Assembly (NCBI RefSeq): GCF_009930815.1
Contig: NZ_CP022222.1
Coordinates: forward strand, 6,490,501-6,554,500
Direction of reading: 5' to 3'
Length of the DNA stretch: 64,000 nucleotides
Source of the DNA: Bradyrhizobium sp. CCBAU 051011
Lineage (GTDB): Bacteria > Pseudomonadota > Alphaproteobacteria > Rhizobiales > Xanthobacteraceae
Made by a program: the position numbers and the translations under genes. Positions 43,064-51,784 of this stretch are shown here, piece after piece (position 1 is the first letter of the stretch; each line of letters begins with the position of its first letter). The notes under the pieces are model-generated. The model worked only from the letters and a program-made list of their open reading frames with translations, had not been told where the DNA came from and ran no database searches.

Positions 43064-45373
43064 ATGTCGTCCTATTCTGAAGAGCTCCATTCCGCGGCGC
43101 TTGCGTATCACCGGCTGCCGCGCCCCGGCAAACTCGAGATCCAGGCGACCAAGCCGCTCGCCAACCAGCGCGACCTCGCGCTGGCCTATTCGCCCGGGGT
43201 TGCGGCCGCCTGCACTGAAATTGCCAACAATCCGGCGGAAGCGGCAGCGCTGACCTCCCGTGCGAATCTGGTGGCCGTGGTTTCCAACGGTACCGCGGTG
43301 TTGGGGCTTGGCAACATCGGCCCGCTCGCCTCGAAGCCCGTCATGGAGGGCAAGGCGGTCCTGTTCAAGAAATTCGCTGGGATCGACGTCTTCGACATCG
43401 AAATCGCCGCCGACACCATCGAGCGCGTGGTCGAGACGGTGGCCGCGCTGGAGCCGACCTTCGGCGGAATCAACCTCGAGGACATCAAGGGACCGGAATG
43501 CTTCGAGATCGAGGCGCAACTCAAGGAGCGCATGAAGATCCCGGTGTTCCATGACGACCAGCATGGCACGGCGATCATCGTGGGAGCCGCCATCGTCAAC
43601 GGCCTGCTGCTAAACGGCAAGAAGCTATCGGATGTGAAGATCGTCTGCTCCGGCGCCGGGGCTGCGGCGATCGCGTGCCTCAATCTCTTGGTATCGATGG
43701 GCGCGCAGCGCAAGAACATCTGGGTCTGCGACATCGACGGCGTCGTGCACGAGGGACGCAACACGCTGATGGATCGCTGGAAGGCGGTCTACGCGCAGAA
43801 GACGAGCGCGCGCGTGCTGGCGGACGTGATCGGCGGTGCCGATATTTTCCTGGGGCTTTCGGCGCCGAACGTGCTGAAGCCCGAGATGGTCCAGTCGATG
43901 GCCGACAATCCGCTGGTGATGGCGCTGGCCAACCCGGTCCCGGAAATCATGCCGGACGAGGCGCGGAAAGCGCGCCCCGACGCGATGATCTGCACCGGAC
44001 GCTCCGACTTTCCGAACCAGGTCAACAACGTCCTGTGTTTCCCGTTCATATTCCGCGGAGCGCTCGATGTCGGCGCCACCGGGATCAACGAGGCAATGAA
44101 ACATGCGGCCGTCGAAGCGATCGCGCAGCTCGCACGCGATCCGCCGTCGGATGCGGTGGCCCAGGGTTTCGACAGCGGCGAGACGCAAGGGTTTGGCCCG
44201 GGCTCGCTGATCCCGAGCCCGTTCGATCCGCGGCTGATCCTGCGCATCGCGCCGGCGGTGGCGAGGGCTGCCATGGAATCCGGCGTGGCGACGCGTCCGA
44301 TCAAGAATTTCGAGGAATATACCGCGCTGCTGGAGCGCTTCGCGTTCCGCTCCGGCCTGACCATGAAGCCGGTGTTCGCCAAGGCGAAGACCCAACCGGT
44401 CCGCGTGATCTATGCCGAAGGCGAGGACCAGCGCGTGCTGCGCGCGACGCAAGTGGTGCTGGAAGAGAAACTGGCGCGGCCGATCCTGGTCGGGCGACCT
44501 TCCGTGGTCGAAGCGCGGATCAAGCGGTTCGGCCTTTCGATCAAGGCCGGCAAGGACTTCGACCTCGTCAATCCCGAGGACGATCCGCGCTACCGCTCCT
44601 ATGTGCAGACCTATATCGACGTCGCCGGGCGGCGCGGCGTCACGCCCGAGGCGGCGCGTACCGTGGTTCGCACCAACAACACCGTGATCGCCGCCCTTGC
44701 AGTGATGCGCGGCGAGGCCGACGCCATGATATGTGGCGTCGAAGGCCGCTATATGAGCCATCTGCGCCATGTCCGCGAGATCATCGGCTTCCTTCCCGGC
44801 GTCAGCGATTTCGCGGCGCTGGCGATGATGATCACCAGCAAGGGTTCCTACTTCATTGCCGATACGCAGGTGCGCCCCAATCCGAGCGCCGAAGAACTCG
44901 CGGAGGTCGCCTCGCTGGCTTCGATCCATGTGCAGCGATTCAACATGAAGCCGCGCATCGCGTTCGTGTCACATTCCGACTTCGGAAGTTATGATAGCGA
45001 CTCCTCGCGCAAGATGCGCCGCGCCACCGCGCTTCTGAAGGAAAAGCATCCGGAGATCGAGGCCGACGGCGAGATGCAGGGCGACACCGCGCTCTCGGCC
45101 GCCGCGCGAAAACTCGTGCTGCCGCATTCGAAGCTGGAAGGCGACGCCAATATCCTGATCATGCCGAGCCTCGATACCGCCAACGTCGCCTACCAGATGA
45201 TCAAGACGCTGGCGGACGCGCTGCCGGTGGGCCCGATCCTGATCGGTCCGGCGCGCCCGGCGCATATCCTCACCCCCGGCGTGACGGCGCGCGGCGTGCT
45301 CAACATGACGGCGGTGGCCGCCGTCGAAGCCCAGGAGCGCGCCGGCCGTCAGCAGCCGACCCTGTTCGGGTAG
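43064..45373 (+). CDS. maeB: NADP-type malic enzyme with phosphotransacetylase-like C-terminal domain
   Basis: 769 aa. Residues 1-430 are malic enzyme ([60 protein letters not shown] and the nucleotide site [15 protein letters not shown]), which decarboxylates malate to pyruvate. The rest resembles phosphate acetyltransferase ([20 protein letters not shown]), which in this class acts as a regulatory domain without transferase activity. In rhizobia such enzymes supply pyruvate during growth on dicarboxylates. The ATG at 43064 follows GGGGGAG. A hairpin follows the stop. Confidence 0.95.
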   Translation: MSSYSEELHSAALAYHRLPRPGKLEIQATKPLANQRDLALAYSPGVAAACTEIANNPAEAAALTSRANLVAVVSNGTAVLGLGNIGPLASKPVMEGKAVLFKKFAGIDVFDIEIAADTIERVVETVAALEPTFGGINLEDIKGPECFEIEAQLKERMKIPVFHDDQHGTAIIVGAAIVNGLLLNGKKLSDVKIVCSGAGAAAIACLNLLVSMGAQRKNIWVCDIDGVVHEGRNTLMDRWKAVYAQKTSARVLADVIGGADIFLGLSAPNVLKPEMVQSMADNPLVMALANPVPEIMPDEARKARPDAMICTGRSDFPNQVNNVLCFPFIFRGALDVGATGINEAMKHAAVEAIAQLARDPPSDAVAQGFDSGETQGFGPGSLIPSPFDPRLILRIAPAVARAAMESGVATRPIKNFEEYTALLERFAFRSGLTMKPVFAKAKTQPVRVIYAEGEDQRVLRATQVVLEEKLARPILVGRPSVVEARIKRFGLSIKAGKDFDLVNPEDDPRYRSYVQTYIDVAGRRGVTPEAARTVVRTNNTVIAALAVMRGEADAMICGVEGRYMSHLRHVREIIGFLPGVSDFAALAMMITSKGSYFIADTQVRPNPSAEELAEVASLASIHVQRFNMKPRIAFVSHSDFGSYDSDSSRKMRRATALLKEKHPEIEADGEMQGDTALSAAARKLVLPHSKLEGDANILIMPSLDTANVAYQMIKTLADALPVGPILIGPARPAHILTPGVTARGVLNMTAVAAVEAQERAGRQQPTLFG

Positions 45374-45405
45374 ATCCCAATTCAGATTGAATCAAAAATT
45401 GGGAT
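45374..45405 (+). terminator. Hairpin terminator of the malic enzyme gene
   Basis: ATCCCAATT pairs with AATTGGGAT (9 bp, 14-nt loop) directly after the maeB stop and is followed by a T-rich stretch (TTTAGCCTTTTGTT), which fits a Rho-independent terminator. Confidence 0.75.
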
Positions 45406-45663
45406 TTAGCCTTTTGTTCTGACGCGCTTTCTTCGAGCGAAATCCCGCCGCCCCGGCTCAAGTCCGGGGAGGCATGCGTTGCGCGAAACGCTATCATCAA
45501 GAAAGCGCCTTGGTTCTGCTTCTATCGGTAGGTCTGGTGGAGCCGCGCGCAGGTCCCTGCGTGGACGGTTTCGATTTGAGCGTTTGAAAAGCGGACACGA
45601 AACGCCCATAATCGTTTCGCGCCGCCTGCTATCTTTTGCAAGCTATTCAGTGAGGCCGATCCC

Positions 45664-46116
45664 ATGCCAGCGTTAGTTACCTTCGGGCGAGTCCTGTTCG
45701 CCGTGCTCTTCATGTACACGGGAGCGACCAAGCTTTTCGCGATTCAAGCGACGGCGGACTTCATCGCATCCAAGGTAGCCATTCCGACGGTGCTTGTGCC
45801 CTATACCTCGCAGCTCGAAACCATGACCGGCGTGCCGATGCCGCAATTGCTGGCGATGGGCGTCGGCGGCTTCGAGATCCTCGCCGGGCTGATGATCGCA
45901 GTCAATTTCGGCGCACGCTTCTTCGCGATCCTGCTGATCTTCTTCGTGATCGCCACGACGTTCTACTTCCATGATTTCTGGAATCAGCCGGCGCCCGAAA
46001 ATGCCAAGACGCTGATCGAAGCCCTGAAAAACCTGTCGATCATCGGTGCCCTGTTCATGATCGCGGGCTACGGCAAGGGTCCGCGGCCGAATGAGCCGGC
46101 CTACGGGGACATCTGA
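45664..46116 (+). CDS. DoxX-family membrane protein
   Basis: 150 aa, four membrane helices. DoxX pattern: VTFGRVLFAVLFMYTGATKL at the start, GVPMPQLLAMGVGGFEILAG in the middle, and NLSIIGALFMIAGYGKGPRP at the end. DoxX proteins are linked with quinone-dependent thiosulfate oxidation or with redox and thiol stress complexes, but many have no assigned role. GAGG lies about 9 nt before the ATG. It converges on the second TRAP operon with only 7 nt between the stops. Confidence 0.9.
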   Translation: MPALVTFGRVLFAVLFMYTGATKLFAIQATADFIASKVAIPTVLVPYTSQLETMTGVPMPQLLAMGVGGFEILAGLMIAVNFGARFFAILLIFFVIATTFYFHDFWNQPAPENAKTLIEALKNLSIIGALFMIAGYGKGPRPNEPAYGDI

Positions 46117-46123
46117 GCCGAGA

Positions 46124-47542
46124 TCAAAAATTCCGGATCGCCACCCGTGAACCGTCGAGCGTCGCGGCCGCATTTTGCGGCGGCGCGACGTACTCGATCT
46201 GCGCGGTGCGTGCCGCTATCCGGCGCGCCTGCAGCCAATTCGGGAACCACATCGCGATCGCGGGAAAGATCAGCACCAACGCCACGCAAGCGACCTGCAG
46301 CACCATGAAGTCGGCCATGCCACGGTAAATCAGCCGCAGATTCCATTCCTTGACGACCTGCTTGAGATAATAGGCCGACATCGCGACCGGCGGTGACAGG
46401 AAGGCGGTCTGCAGCACGACCGCGACGATGCAGCCGAACCAGACCATGTCGTAGCCGAGGCCCTTCGCCACCGGTGCCAGCATCGGCAGGAAAATGAAAA
46501 CGATGGCGGGCCATTCGAACGGCCAGCCAAGCAGGAATATCAGGGTCAGGAGCAGGGACATCGTGCCCCAGGCAGGCAACGGCGAGGCCAGCAAGGCCTT
46601 GGTCATCCAGGTCGCGGTGCCGAGCCATGAGAAGACGGCGCCGAATACGTTGGAGGCGACGGCAAGCAACAGCACCATGCTGGTCGTTGCCAGTGTGGCA
46701 TAGCAGGCATCCAGCAGCCCGCGCCATGTGAACCGGCCGTAGGCAATGACGAGGAGGATCGCCCCCAGTGCGCCGACCGCCGCTGCTTCCGCGGCGGTCG
46801 TGATACCGGCGAGGATGGCGCCGAGGGTCAGAATCGTCAGGACGGTCACCGGCACGAGGCCGACCAAGCACTCCCACAGCACGATCCGCACCGAATCCGG
46901 CCGGTCCTCGACAGGCACCGGCGGGCCGAGCTTCGGATTGAAATAACAACGGATCAAGGTATAGGCGATGAACATCGCGGACAGCAGGAAGCCCGGACCG
47001 AACGCGGCCGCATAGAGATCGATGATCGAGATATCGAGCACGGGCGCCATCACAACCAGCATCACCGACGGCGGGATCAAGATACCCAGCGTGCCGCCGG
47101 CCGCAATGGCGCCGGCCGACATCCGCACATCGTAGCCCGCGCGGATCATCATCGGCCCCGCCATGATGCCGAGCAGCGCGACCGTTGCGCCGACGGTCCC
47201 CGCAGCGATCCCGAACAGCGTCGCCGTGAGGATGACAACCACATAGAGCGCGCCATTGAGCGGCGCAAACAGGTCGCGGAACGCTTTGAACAGCCGTTCC
47301 ATCAGTCCGGCCTGGTCGCAGACAAATCCCATCAGGATGAACATCGGCACCGCGACAAGTTCGTCCTGCTTCATGAGGCCGATGGTCTGCAGGTAGGCGA
47401 GATTGAACACGCGCTCGCCCATGCCGACATAGCCGAACGACAGCGCCAGGAACAGCAGCGTGAAGCTGATCGGCAGGCCGATGAAGATCGCCCCCAGCAT
47501 CACGAGGAGCATGACAACTCCGAGCAGTTCGACTCCGGTCAT
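46124..47542 (-). CDS. TRAP transporter large permease (DctM family), system 2
   Basis: 472 aa, about 12 membrane helices. It closely matches the permease at 23.4 kb: IGLPISFTLLFLALSFGYVG, AGGTLGILIPPSVMLVVMAP, FLLGWPFEWPAIVFIFLPML and QTAFLSPPVAMSAYYLKQVV. The ATG at 47542 overlaps the small-permease stop as ATGA; the frame to 47599 is overlap. It imports an organic acid with sodium together with the two upstream genes. It is the last gene of its operon. Confidence 0.94.
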   Translation of the reverse strand: MTGVELLGVVMLLVMLGAIFIGLPISFTLLFLALSFGYVGMGERVFNLAYLQTIGLMKQDELVAVPMFILMGFVCDQAGLMERLFKAFRDLFAPLNGALYVVVILTATLFGIAAGTVGATVALLGIMAGPMMIRAGYDVRMSAGAIAAGGTLGILIPPSVMLVVMAPVLDISIIDLYAAAFGPGFLLSAMFIAYTLIRCYFNPKLGPPVPVEDRPDSVRIVLWECLVGLVPVTVLTILTLGAILAGITTAAEAAAVGALGAILLVIAYGRFTWRGLLDACYATLATTSMVLLLAVASNVFGAVFSWLGTATWMTKALLASPLPAWGTMSLLLTLIFLLGWPFEWPAIVFIFLPMLAPVAKGLGYDMVWFGCIVAVVLQTAFLSPPVAMSAYYLKQVVKEWNLRLIYRGMADFMVLQVACVALVLIFPAIAMWFPNWLQARRIAARTAQIEYVAPPQNAAATLDGSRVAIRNF

Positions 47543-48132
47543 ATCTCGATCTTTTCCTTGTGCTCGAACTCGCGTCCGAATTGGACCTGGTACCAGCACT
47601 TAAGTACCTCGGACACGCCCTGGATCATGAGAAGGAGGGCTGCCAGCGGGACCGTGGCCCGGAAGGGCCACATGATCGCGCGCCAAACGCTTTCCTGCGA
47701 CCGTTCACCGGTGTCATAGGAGTGCAAGGCATCGTCATAGCTGATCAGCATGAACGTGATCATGGCCGGATAGAAAAACAACAGATAGGAGACGAGGTCG
47801 ACGATACCCTTCTTCCGCTCCGAGTAATTCTCCCAATAGATGTCGGTGCGAACATGCGCGCCCTTCAACAGCGCGTATCCAGATCCGAGCATGAAGGCCG
47901 CGCCGTTGACCATGAAGCTGGATTCGTAGACCCAAACTGTTGGCGCGCCGAACCCATAGCGCATGACGACCTCGTAGGAGATCGTCACCACCAGAAACAA
48001 CATCGACATGGCAATGAGTTTGCCGGTCACATCCGTAAAGCCATCGATCGCCCGAATGATCGAGTAAAAAGCGCGCGGGAATTCGCCGCCCGGATTGCTG
48101 GCGACCGAAGCACTGCTGGTGTCCGCGGACAT
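47539..48132 (-). CDS. TRAP transporter small permease (DctQ family), system 2
   Basis: 197 aa with four membrane helices. FMLGSGYALLKGAHVRTDIYWEN and the end EFEHKEKIEI parallel the system 1 protein. It connects the binding protein with the large permease. It lies 73 nt downstream of the binding-protein gene and overlaps the large-permease gene, so translation of the two permeases is coupled. Confidence 0.93.
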   Translation of the reverse strand: MSADTSSASVASNPGGEFPRAFYSIIRAIDGFTDVTGKLIAMSMLFLVVTISYEVVMRYGFGAPTVWVYESSFMVNGAAFMLGSGYALLKGAHVRTDIYWENYSERKKGIVDLVSYLLFFYPAMITFMLISYDDALHSYDTGERSQESVWRAIMWPFRATVPLAALLLMIQGVSEVLKCWYQVQFGREFEHKEKIEI

Positions 48133-48205
48133 GATCGCTCCTCTTCAGACAGTGCTGGCGTCCGGCGGTTCGGACGCCAGCAGCTTCGCTAGCTGCGAAG
48201 AGAGA

Positions 48206-49327
48206 TCACTTCTTGGTCAGGTAGATCTTGTTCTTCCAGTAGTACTCGCCGGCGAAACTGTACGGCGGGAACCAGGAGAGCTTGAACGGCACGATCTGCT
48301 CCGCATAGGCCTTCTGGCTGTCGATCACCTTCCGGTAGAAGGGATTCTTTGCCGCGTGCTCGGCCTGAATCTTCTCCCACTCGTCGAGGAAGTTCTTCAG
48401 GACTTCGTCGGGCGTGCGATGCATCTGGACGCCTGCCTTGAGCAGTTCCTGGCAAGCGTGCGCCGTTTCGCGGTTGAAGGCGAAGTTGCGCTGCGTCGTT
48501 GCATAGACACTCGCCACCTTGATGATTTCCTGCAAGTCGGGCGTGAGCTTCTTCCAGACATCGCCGTTGATCATCAACTGGCCGCCGGTGACGGGCTCAT
48601 GCATGCCCGGCGTGTAGTAGTGCTTGGCGACCTGGTGCAGACCGAGCTTCTTGTCCTCTTCGCAGTTGATCCATTCGGCGCCTTCGATCACGCCGCGCTC
48701 CATTGCGGGCACGATCTCGCCGCCGGGAATGGTGACAACCGAGACGCCGAGCCGGCCGTAGGTTTCCGCACCGATGCCGTAGATGCGGTACTTCAAGCCC
48801 TTGAGGTCGGCCAGGCTGTTGATCTCTTTCTTGAACCAGCCCATTCCCTGCGGGTAATCGGTCGGGATCGGGAAACCGACAACATTCAGCTTGAGGACGT
48901 CCTTGTAGAACTCATCGAGCAGCTTCATGCCGCCGCCGTCATAATACCAGGCCCAGTAGTCCGAGCCGTCCATGCCGTACAGCGGACCATGCGACATCGG
49001 TATCGTCGCGGTGTTGCGACCGAGAATGTAGCCGAAAGGCCCCATGCCGACATCGAGCACGTTCTTGGAGGTGGCGTCGAACACCTCGAACGGAGGCACG
49101 ATCGCGCCCGCCGGAAGCGTCTCGATCTTGAGACGTCCGGCCGTCATCTTTTCGACGGTCTCCGCCCACAATTTGAAGATGAGATGGAAGTTCGAGGATG
49201 CGGGGTGGGTCGACTGACCCTTCAGTACTAGCGGCTTTTCAGTAGTTTGAGCATGAGCCGGCTCAGCCAAAACGGTGACCAATCCAAGAGTCACCGTTGC
49301 AAGCATAGTTGAAGCGTACCTCAACAT
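48206..49327 (-). CDS. TRAP transporter substrate-binding protein (DctP family), system 2
   Basis: 373 aa with a signal peptide ending at AHAQ. Landmarks are AETVEKMTAGRLKIETLPAG, DLKGLKYRIYGIGAETYGRL (the conserved Arg that grips the ligand carboxylate) and IPGGEIVPAMERGVIEGAEW. It shares layout and C-terminus (SFAGEYYWKNK versus SFMANYYFPVEK) with the system 1 protein but differs in the pocket loops, so its ligand is probably related but not the same. GGGAGGACC precedes the ATG. It is the first gene of the operon. Confidence 0.93.
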   Translation of the reverse strand: MLRYASTMLATVTLGLVTVLAEPAHAQTTEKPLVLKGQSTHPASSNFHLIFKLWAETVEKMTAGRLKIETLPAGAIVPPFEVFDATSKNVLDVGMGPFGYILGRNTATIPMSHGPLYGMDGSDYWAWYYDGGGMKLLDEFYKDVLKLNVVGFPIPTDYPQGMGWFKKEINSLADLKGLKYRIYGIGAETYGRLGVSVVTIPGGEIVPAMERGVIEGAEWINCEEDKKLGLHQVAKHYYTPGMHEPVTGGQLMINGDVWKKLTPDLQEIIKVASVYATTQRNFAFNRETAHACQELLKAGVQMHRTPDEVLKNFLDEWEKIQAEHAAKNPFYRKVIDSQKAYAEQIVPFKLSWFPPYSFAGEYYWKNKIYLTKK

Positions 49328-49452
49328 GTTGTGGTCCTCCCGATGATGATAAGTGTTTTTTTCTTTTCAGGGTGGAACCGCGCTCGCGTACTGTCAAGCG
49401 ATCTCTGGCCGAGGCTGGCTTCGGCGAGGCTGATTGTACGAAAGAATGACGC

Positions 49453-50007
49453 CTAGGCGCCGCGCCGCCACGGCGTGACGGTCACTTCATGGGCGGCGTC
49501 GAGCATCTGGGGCTCGCCGGCACGTAAGCCATGCGCGGCCAGGATATCCTGCGGCGAACGGGCTGGCACGCCTGGGAAGCATGGCTCGCCACCGGGCAGG
49601 CGGACATGCGGCGCGGTCGACAGCCAGAACTCGTCGTAGCAGTCCATGAACATGCCGAACACGCCGGGGCCGCCGATCACGGCGACGGTGCCGGTATCCA
49701 CGCCGGCATGCTGGCAGGCGGCTTCGAAGGACGCGCCCGCGGGATTCCACAGCGTCGCTTTCGGATTGGACGGATCGGGCGCGACCGCAGCTACCGTCCG
49801 CGTCAGGATGACCCGTTTGCGCCCCGGCGAATTTGGCTGGTCTTCGTAGGAATTGCGCCCGTGCAGGATCAGGTCGGCGCGGTCGAGGGCGGCGGTGAAA
49901 AACGCCTTGTCGCCCTCGAACTTCAATTCGTCAGGCATGACGTTGCGCGCATCCGCCAGCATGCCGTCGGCGGAAACGATGACATAGCCTTCGATGCGCA
50001 GCGCCAC
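49453..50007 (-). CDS. Dihydrofolate-reductase/RibD-C-type protein
   Basis: 184 aa. The fold is DHFR-like: RIEGYVIVSADGMLADARNV, LILHGRNSYEDQPNSPGRKR with the Arg/Lys that bind NADPH phosphate, and VAVIGGPGVFGMFMDCYDEF. Relatives are called dihydrofolate reductase family or RibD C-terminal domain proteins, most of uncertain substrate. The folate-binding residues of true FolA are not clear here. It is followed on the same strand, after 18 nt from the deacetylase gene, as the second gene of that pair. Confidence 0.78.
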   Translation of the reverse strand: MALRIEGYVIVSADGMLADARNVMPDELKFEGDKAFFTAALDRADLILHGRNSYEDQPNSPGRKRVILTRTVAAVAPDPSNPKATLWNPAGASFEAACQHAGVDTGTVAVIGGPGVFGMFMDCYDEFWLSTAPHVRLPGGEPCFPGVPARSPQDILAAHGLRAGEPQMLDAAHEVTVTPWRRGA

Positions 50008-50025
50008 CTGTGCGTCGCGCCGCTT

Positions 50026-50982
50026 TTATTCCGAGACCGTCTGCACGACGCTGGAAACCGGGCGCGAGCTCACGGTCGGCAGCTTCAGGTCCTTGACGAT
50101 CTCTTCGTCATATTGCGCGATGGTCTGCACCGGCGTCTTGGCCCGCATCGCGACCACCTTGTAGCCGCCGGCCTTCAGCTTCTTCAGAAGTTCGGGCAGG
50201 GCTTCGGCGGTGTGTTTCTGGAAGTCGTGCATCAGGATAATGCCCTTGCCGTTTTTCTCGACCTTGCGCATCACGTTGTCGATGATCGTCTGCGCCTTGC
50301 TCGCCTTGAAGTCGAAGGAATCGAGGTCGCAGGAGAAGATCCCGATGTTGCGCTCGCCGAGATAGGTGACCATTTCCGGCGGGTGCTGCAGCGCGGGGAA
50401 GCGGAAGAACGGCGCCGGCGCCTTGCCGCCGAGCGCCCATTTCACGGCGCTGAAGCCCTTTTCGATTTCCTCCTTGCGCTGCTGATCCGTCAGCTTCTTG
50501 TTGACGAGCGCGGCATGCGACCAGGTGTGCGACCCGATCGAATGGCCGCCCGCCATCACCTGCTTGAGGATCTCAGGATAATAGGTGGCGTGCTTGCCGA
50601 TCGGGAAGAAGATGCCGGTGGTGCATTCCTCCGCGAGCGTCTTCAGCACCGCAGGCGTATTCACCGGCCACGGGCCGTCATCGAAGGTCAGCACCACCTC
50701 CTTGTCGCGCAGGAAGTCGAGCTCCTTGAAATGCTCGAAGCCAAAGCCTGGACCGCCCGTGGTGTCGATCTCGACGGTACGGCCGATGCCGAGCGCGTTC
50801 GGATTGTTGCAGGGCGGACGGGTCGAGACCGGTGCTGGCGGCGGGGCGGGGGCTGGCGCCGCCGCGGGAGTGGCCTGGGGAGCCGCCGTCGCGCCCTTGG
50901 TGGGTATCGCCTGCGACCACGCCGCGCTTGATGCCAACAGCGAAACCGCGCCTGCAAAGATCATCCCTGCCGCAACACGCAT
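50026..50982 (-). CDS. Exported polysaccharide deacetylase family protein
   Basis: 318 aa from an ATG 4 nt after AAGGAAAA. A signal peptide (RVAAGMIFAGAVSLLASSAA) is followed by an Ala/Pro-rich linker and a NodB-type domain: VVLTFDDGPWPVNTPAVLKT with the catalytic Asp pair, and GHSIGSHTWSHAALVN with the metal histidines. It removes acetyl groups from peptidoglycan or another glycan in the periplasm. The C-terminus HDFQKHTAEALPELLKKLKA holds the late conserved His. Its neighbours are also envelope enzymes. Confidence 0.92.
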   Translation of the reverse strand: MRVAAGMIFAGAVSLLASSAAWSQAIPTKGATAAPQATPAAAPAPAPPPAPVSTRPPCNNPNALGIGRTVEIDTTGGPGFGFEHFKELDFLRDKEVVLTFDDGPWPVNTPAVLKTLAEECTTGIFFPIGKHATYYPEILKQVMAGGHSIGSHTWSHAALVNKKLTDQQRKEEIEKGFSAVKWALGGKAPAPFFRFPALQHPPEMVTYLGERNIGIFSCDLDSFDFKASKAQTIIDNVMRKVEKNGKGIILMHDFQKHTAEALPELLKKLKAGGYKVVAMRAKTPVQTIAQYDEEIVKDLKLPTVSSRPVSSVVQTVSE

Positions 50983-51139
50983 CTTGTTTTCCTTAAATTT
51001 GAATCCCGCACCCGGTCGCGGCGCTTCGGCCGTCCGGTCTGCCTCCATTCCCCGAAGCAGATAGTAGCCTAGTTGGAGTGCTCGCGCCAACGCAACCGTT
51101 GCGATCACGCGCAGCGAATTTGTCCCCGAGCCGGTTAAT

Positions 51140-51712
51140 TCAGGAAGCGGCCAGTGCCCGAGCGATAGCGGTTTTTACCCGTGTATCCACGGGGTCGACG
51201 GATTCCGGGAAGACCTCGGCGATGTAGCCGTCGCGGCCGATCAGGTATTTATGGAAGTTCCAGCGTGGAACATCCTTCGGCCGCGCCTCTGCCGCCCATT
51301 TGTAGAACGGATGCGCGTTAGGTCCCTTGACGACGGCCTTCGCGGCGATCGGGAAGGAGACGTGGTGATTTTGCGTGGTCGCGGTGATTTCGGTCGCGCC
51401 GCCCGGCTCCTGGCCGCCGAAATCGTTGGACGGAATGCCGACGATCATCAGGCCGCGGCCGCCGAATTCGGTCCACAATTCCTGCAAGCCACCATATTGC
51501 GGCGTGTAACCGCAGAGCGAAGCGGTGTTGACGATCAGGATCGGCCGGCCGGCAAATTCCGAAAGCCTGATATCGCCGCCGGAAAGTCCCGGAAACGAAA
51601 ACGCGTAGGCCGTGATCCGGCTCATGCCGGCCTGCGCCAGGGATTGCCTGCTCGAGGCGGCGGCTGCGATCGCGGCCAGCGCCGCTGATATCACGCTCCT
51701 GCGGTCGATCAT
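51140..51712 (-). CDS. Exported glutathione-peroxidase family protein
   Basis: 190 aa. The signal peptide begins MIDRRSVISAALAAIAAAAS; the twin arginine suggests Tat export. The peroxidase motifs are IVNTASLCGYTPQYGGLQEL with the catalytic cysteine, and GIPSNDFGGQEPG and RWNFHKYLI with the conserved Asn, Gln and Trp. The usual NVAS is NTAS. It reduces peroxides, probably with thioredoxin-type reductants rather than glutathione in the periplasm. The start at 51712 is preferred over an upstream in-frame codon because the signal peptide begins there. Confidence 0.88.
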   Translation of the reverse strand: MIDRRSVISAALAAIAAAASSRQSLAQAGMSRITAYAFSFPGLSGGDIRLSEFAGRPILIVNTASLCGYTPQYGGLQELWTEFGGRGLMIVGIPSNDFGGQEPGGATEITATTQNHHVSFPIAAKAVVKGPNAHPFYKWAAEARPKDVPRWNFHKYLIGRDGYIAEVFPESVDPVDTRVKTAIARALAAS

Positions 51713-51784
51713 GAAACGCCTCGGCTGTGGTTCAACAGCGCAAAGCATAGCGCAACGTCCGGACGGTCGCCGCTCAACAAGCCG

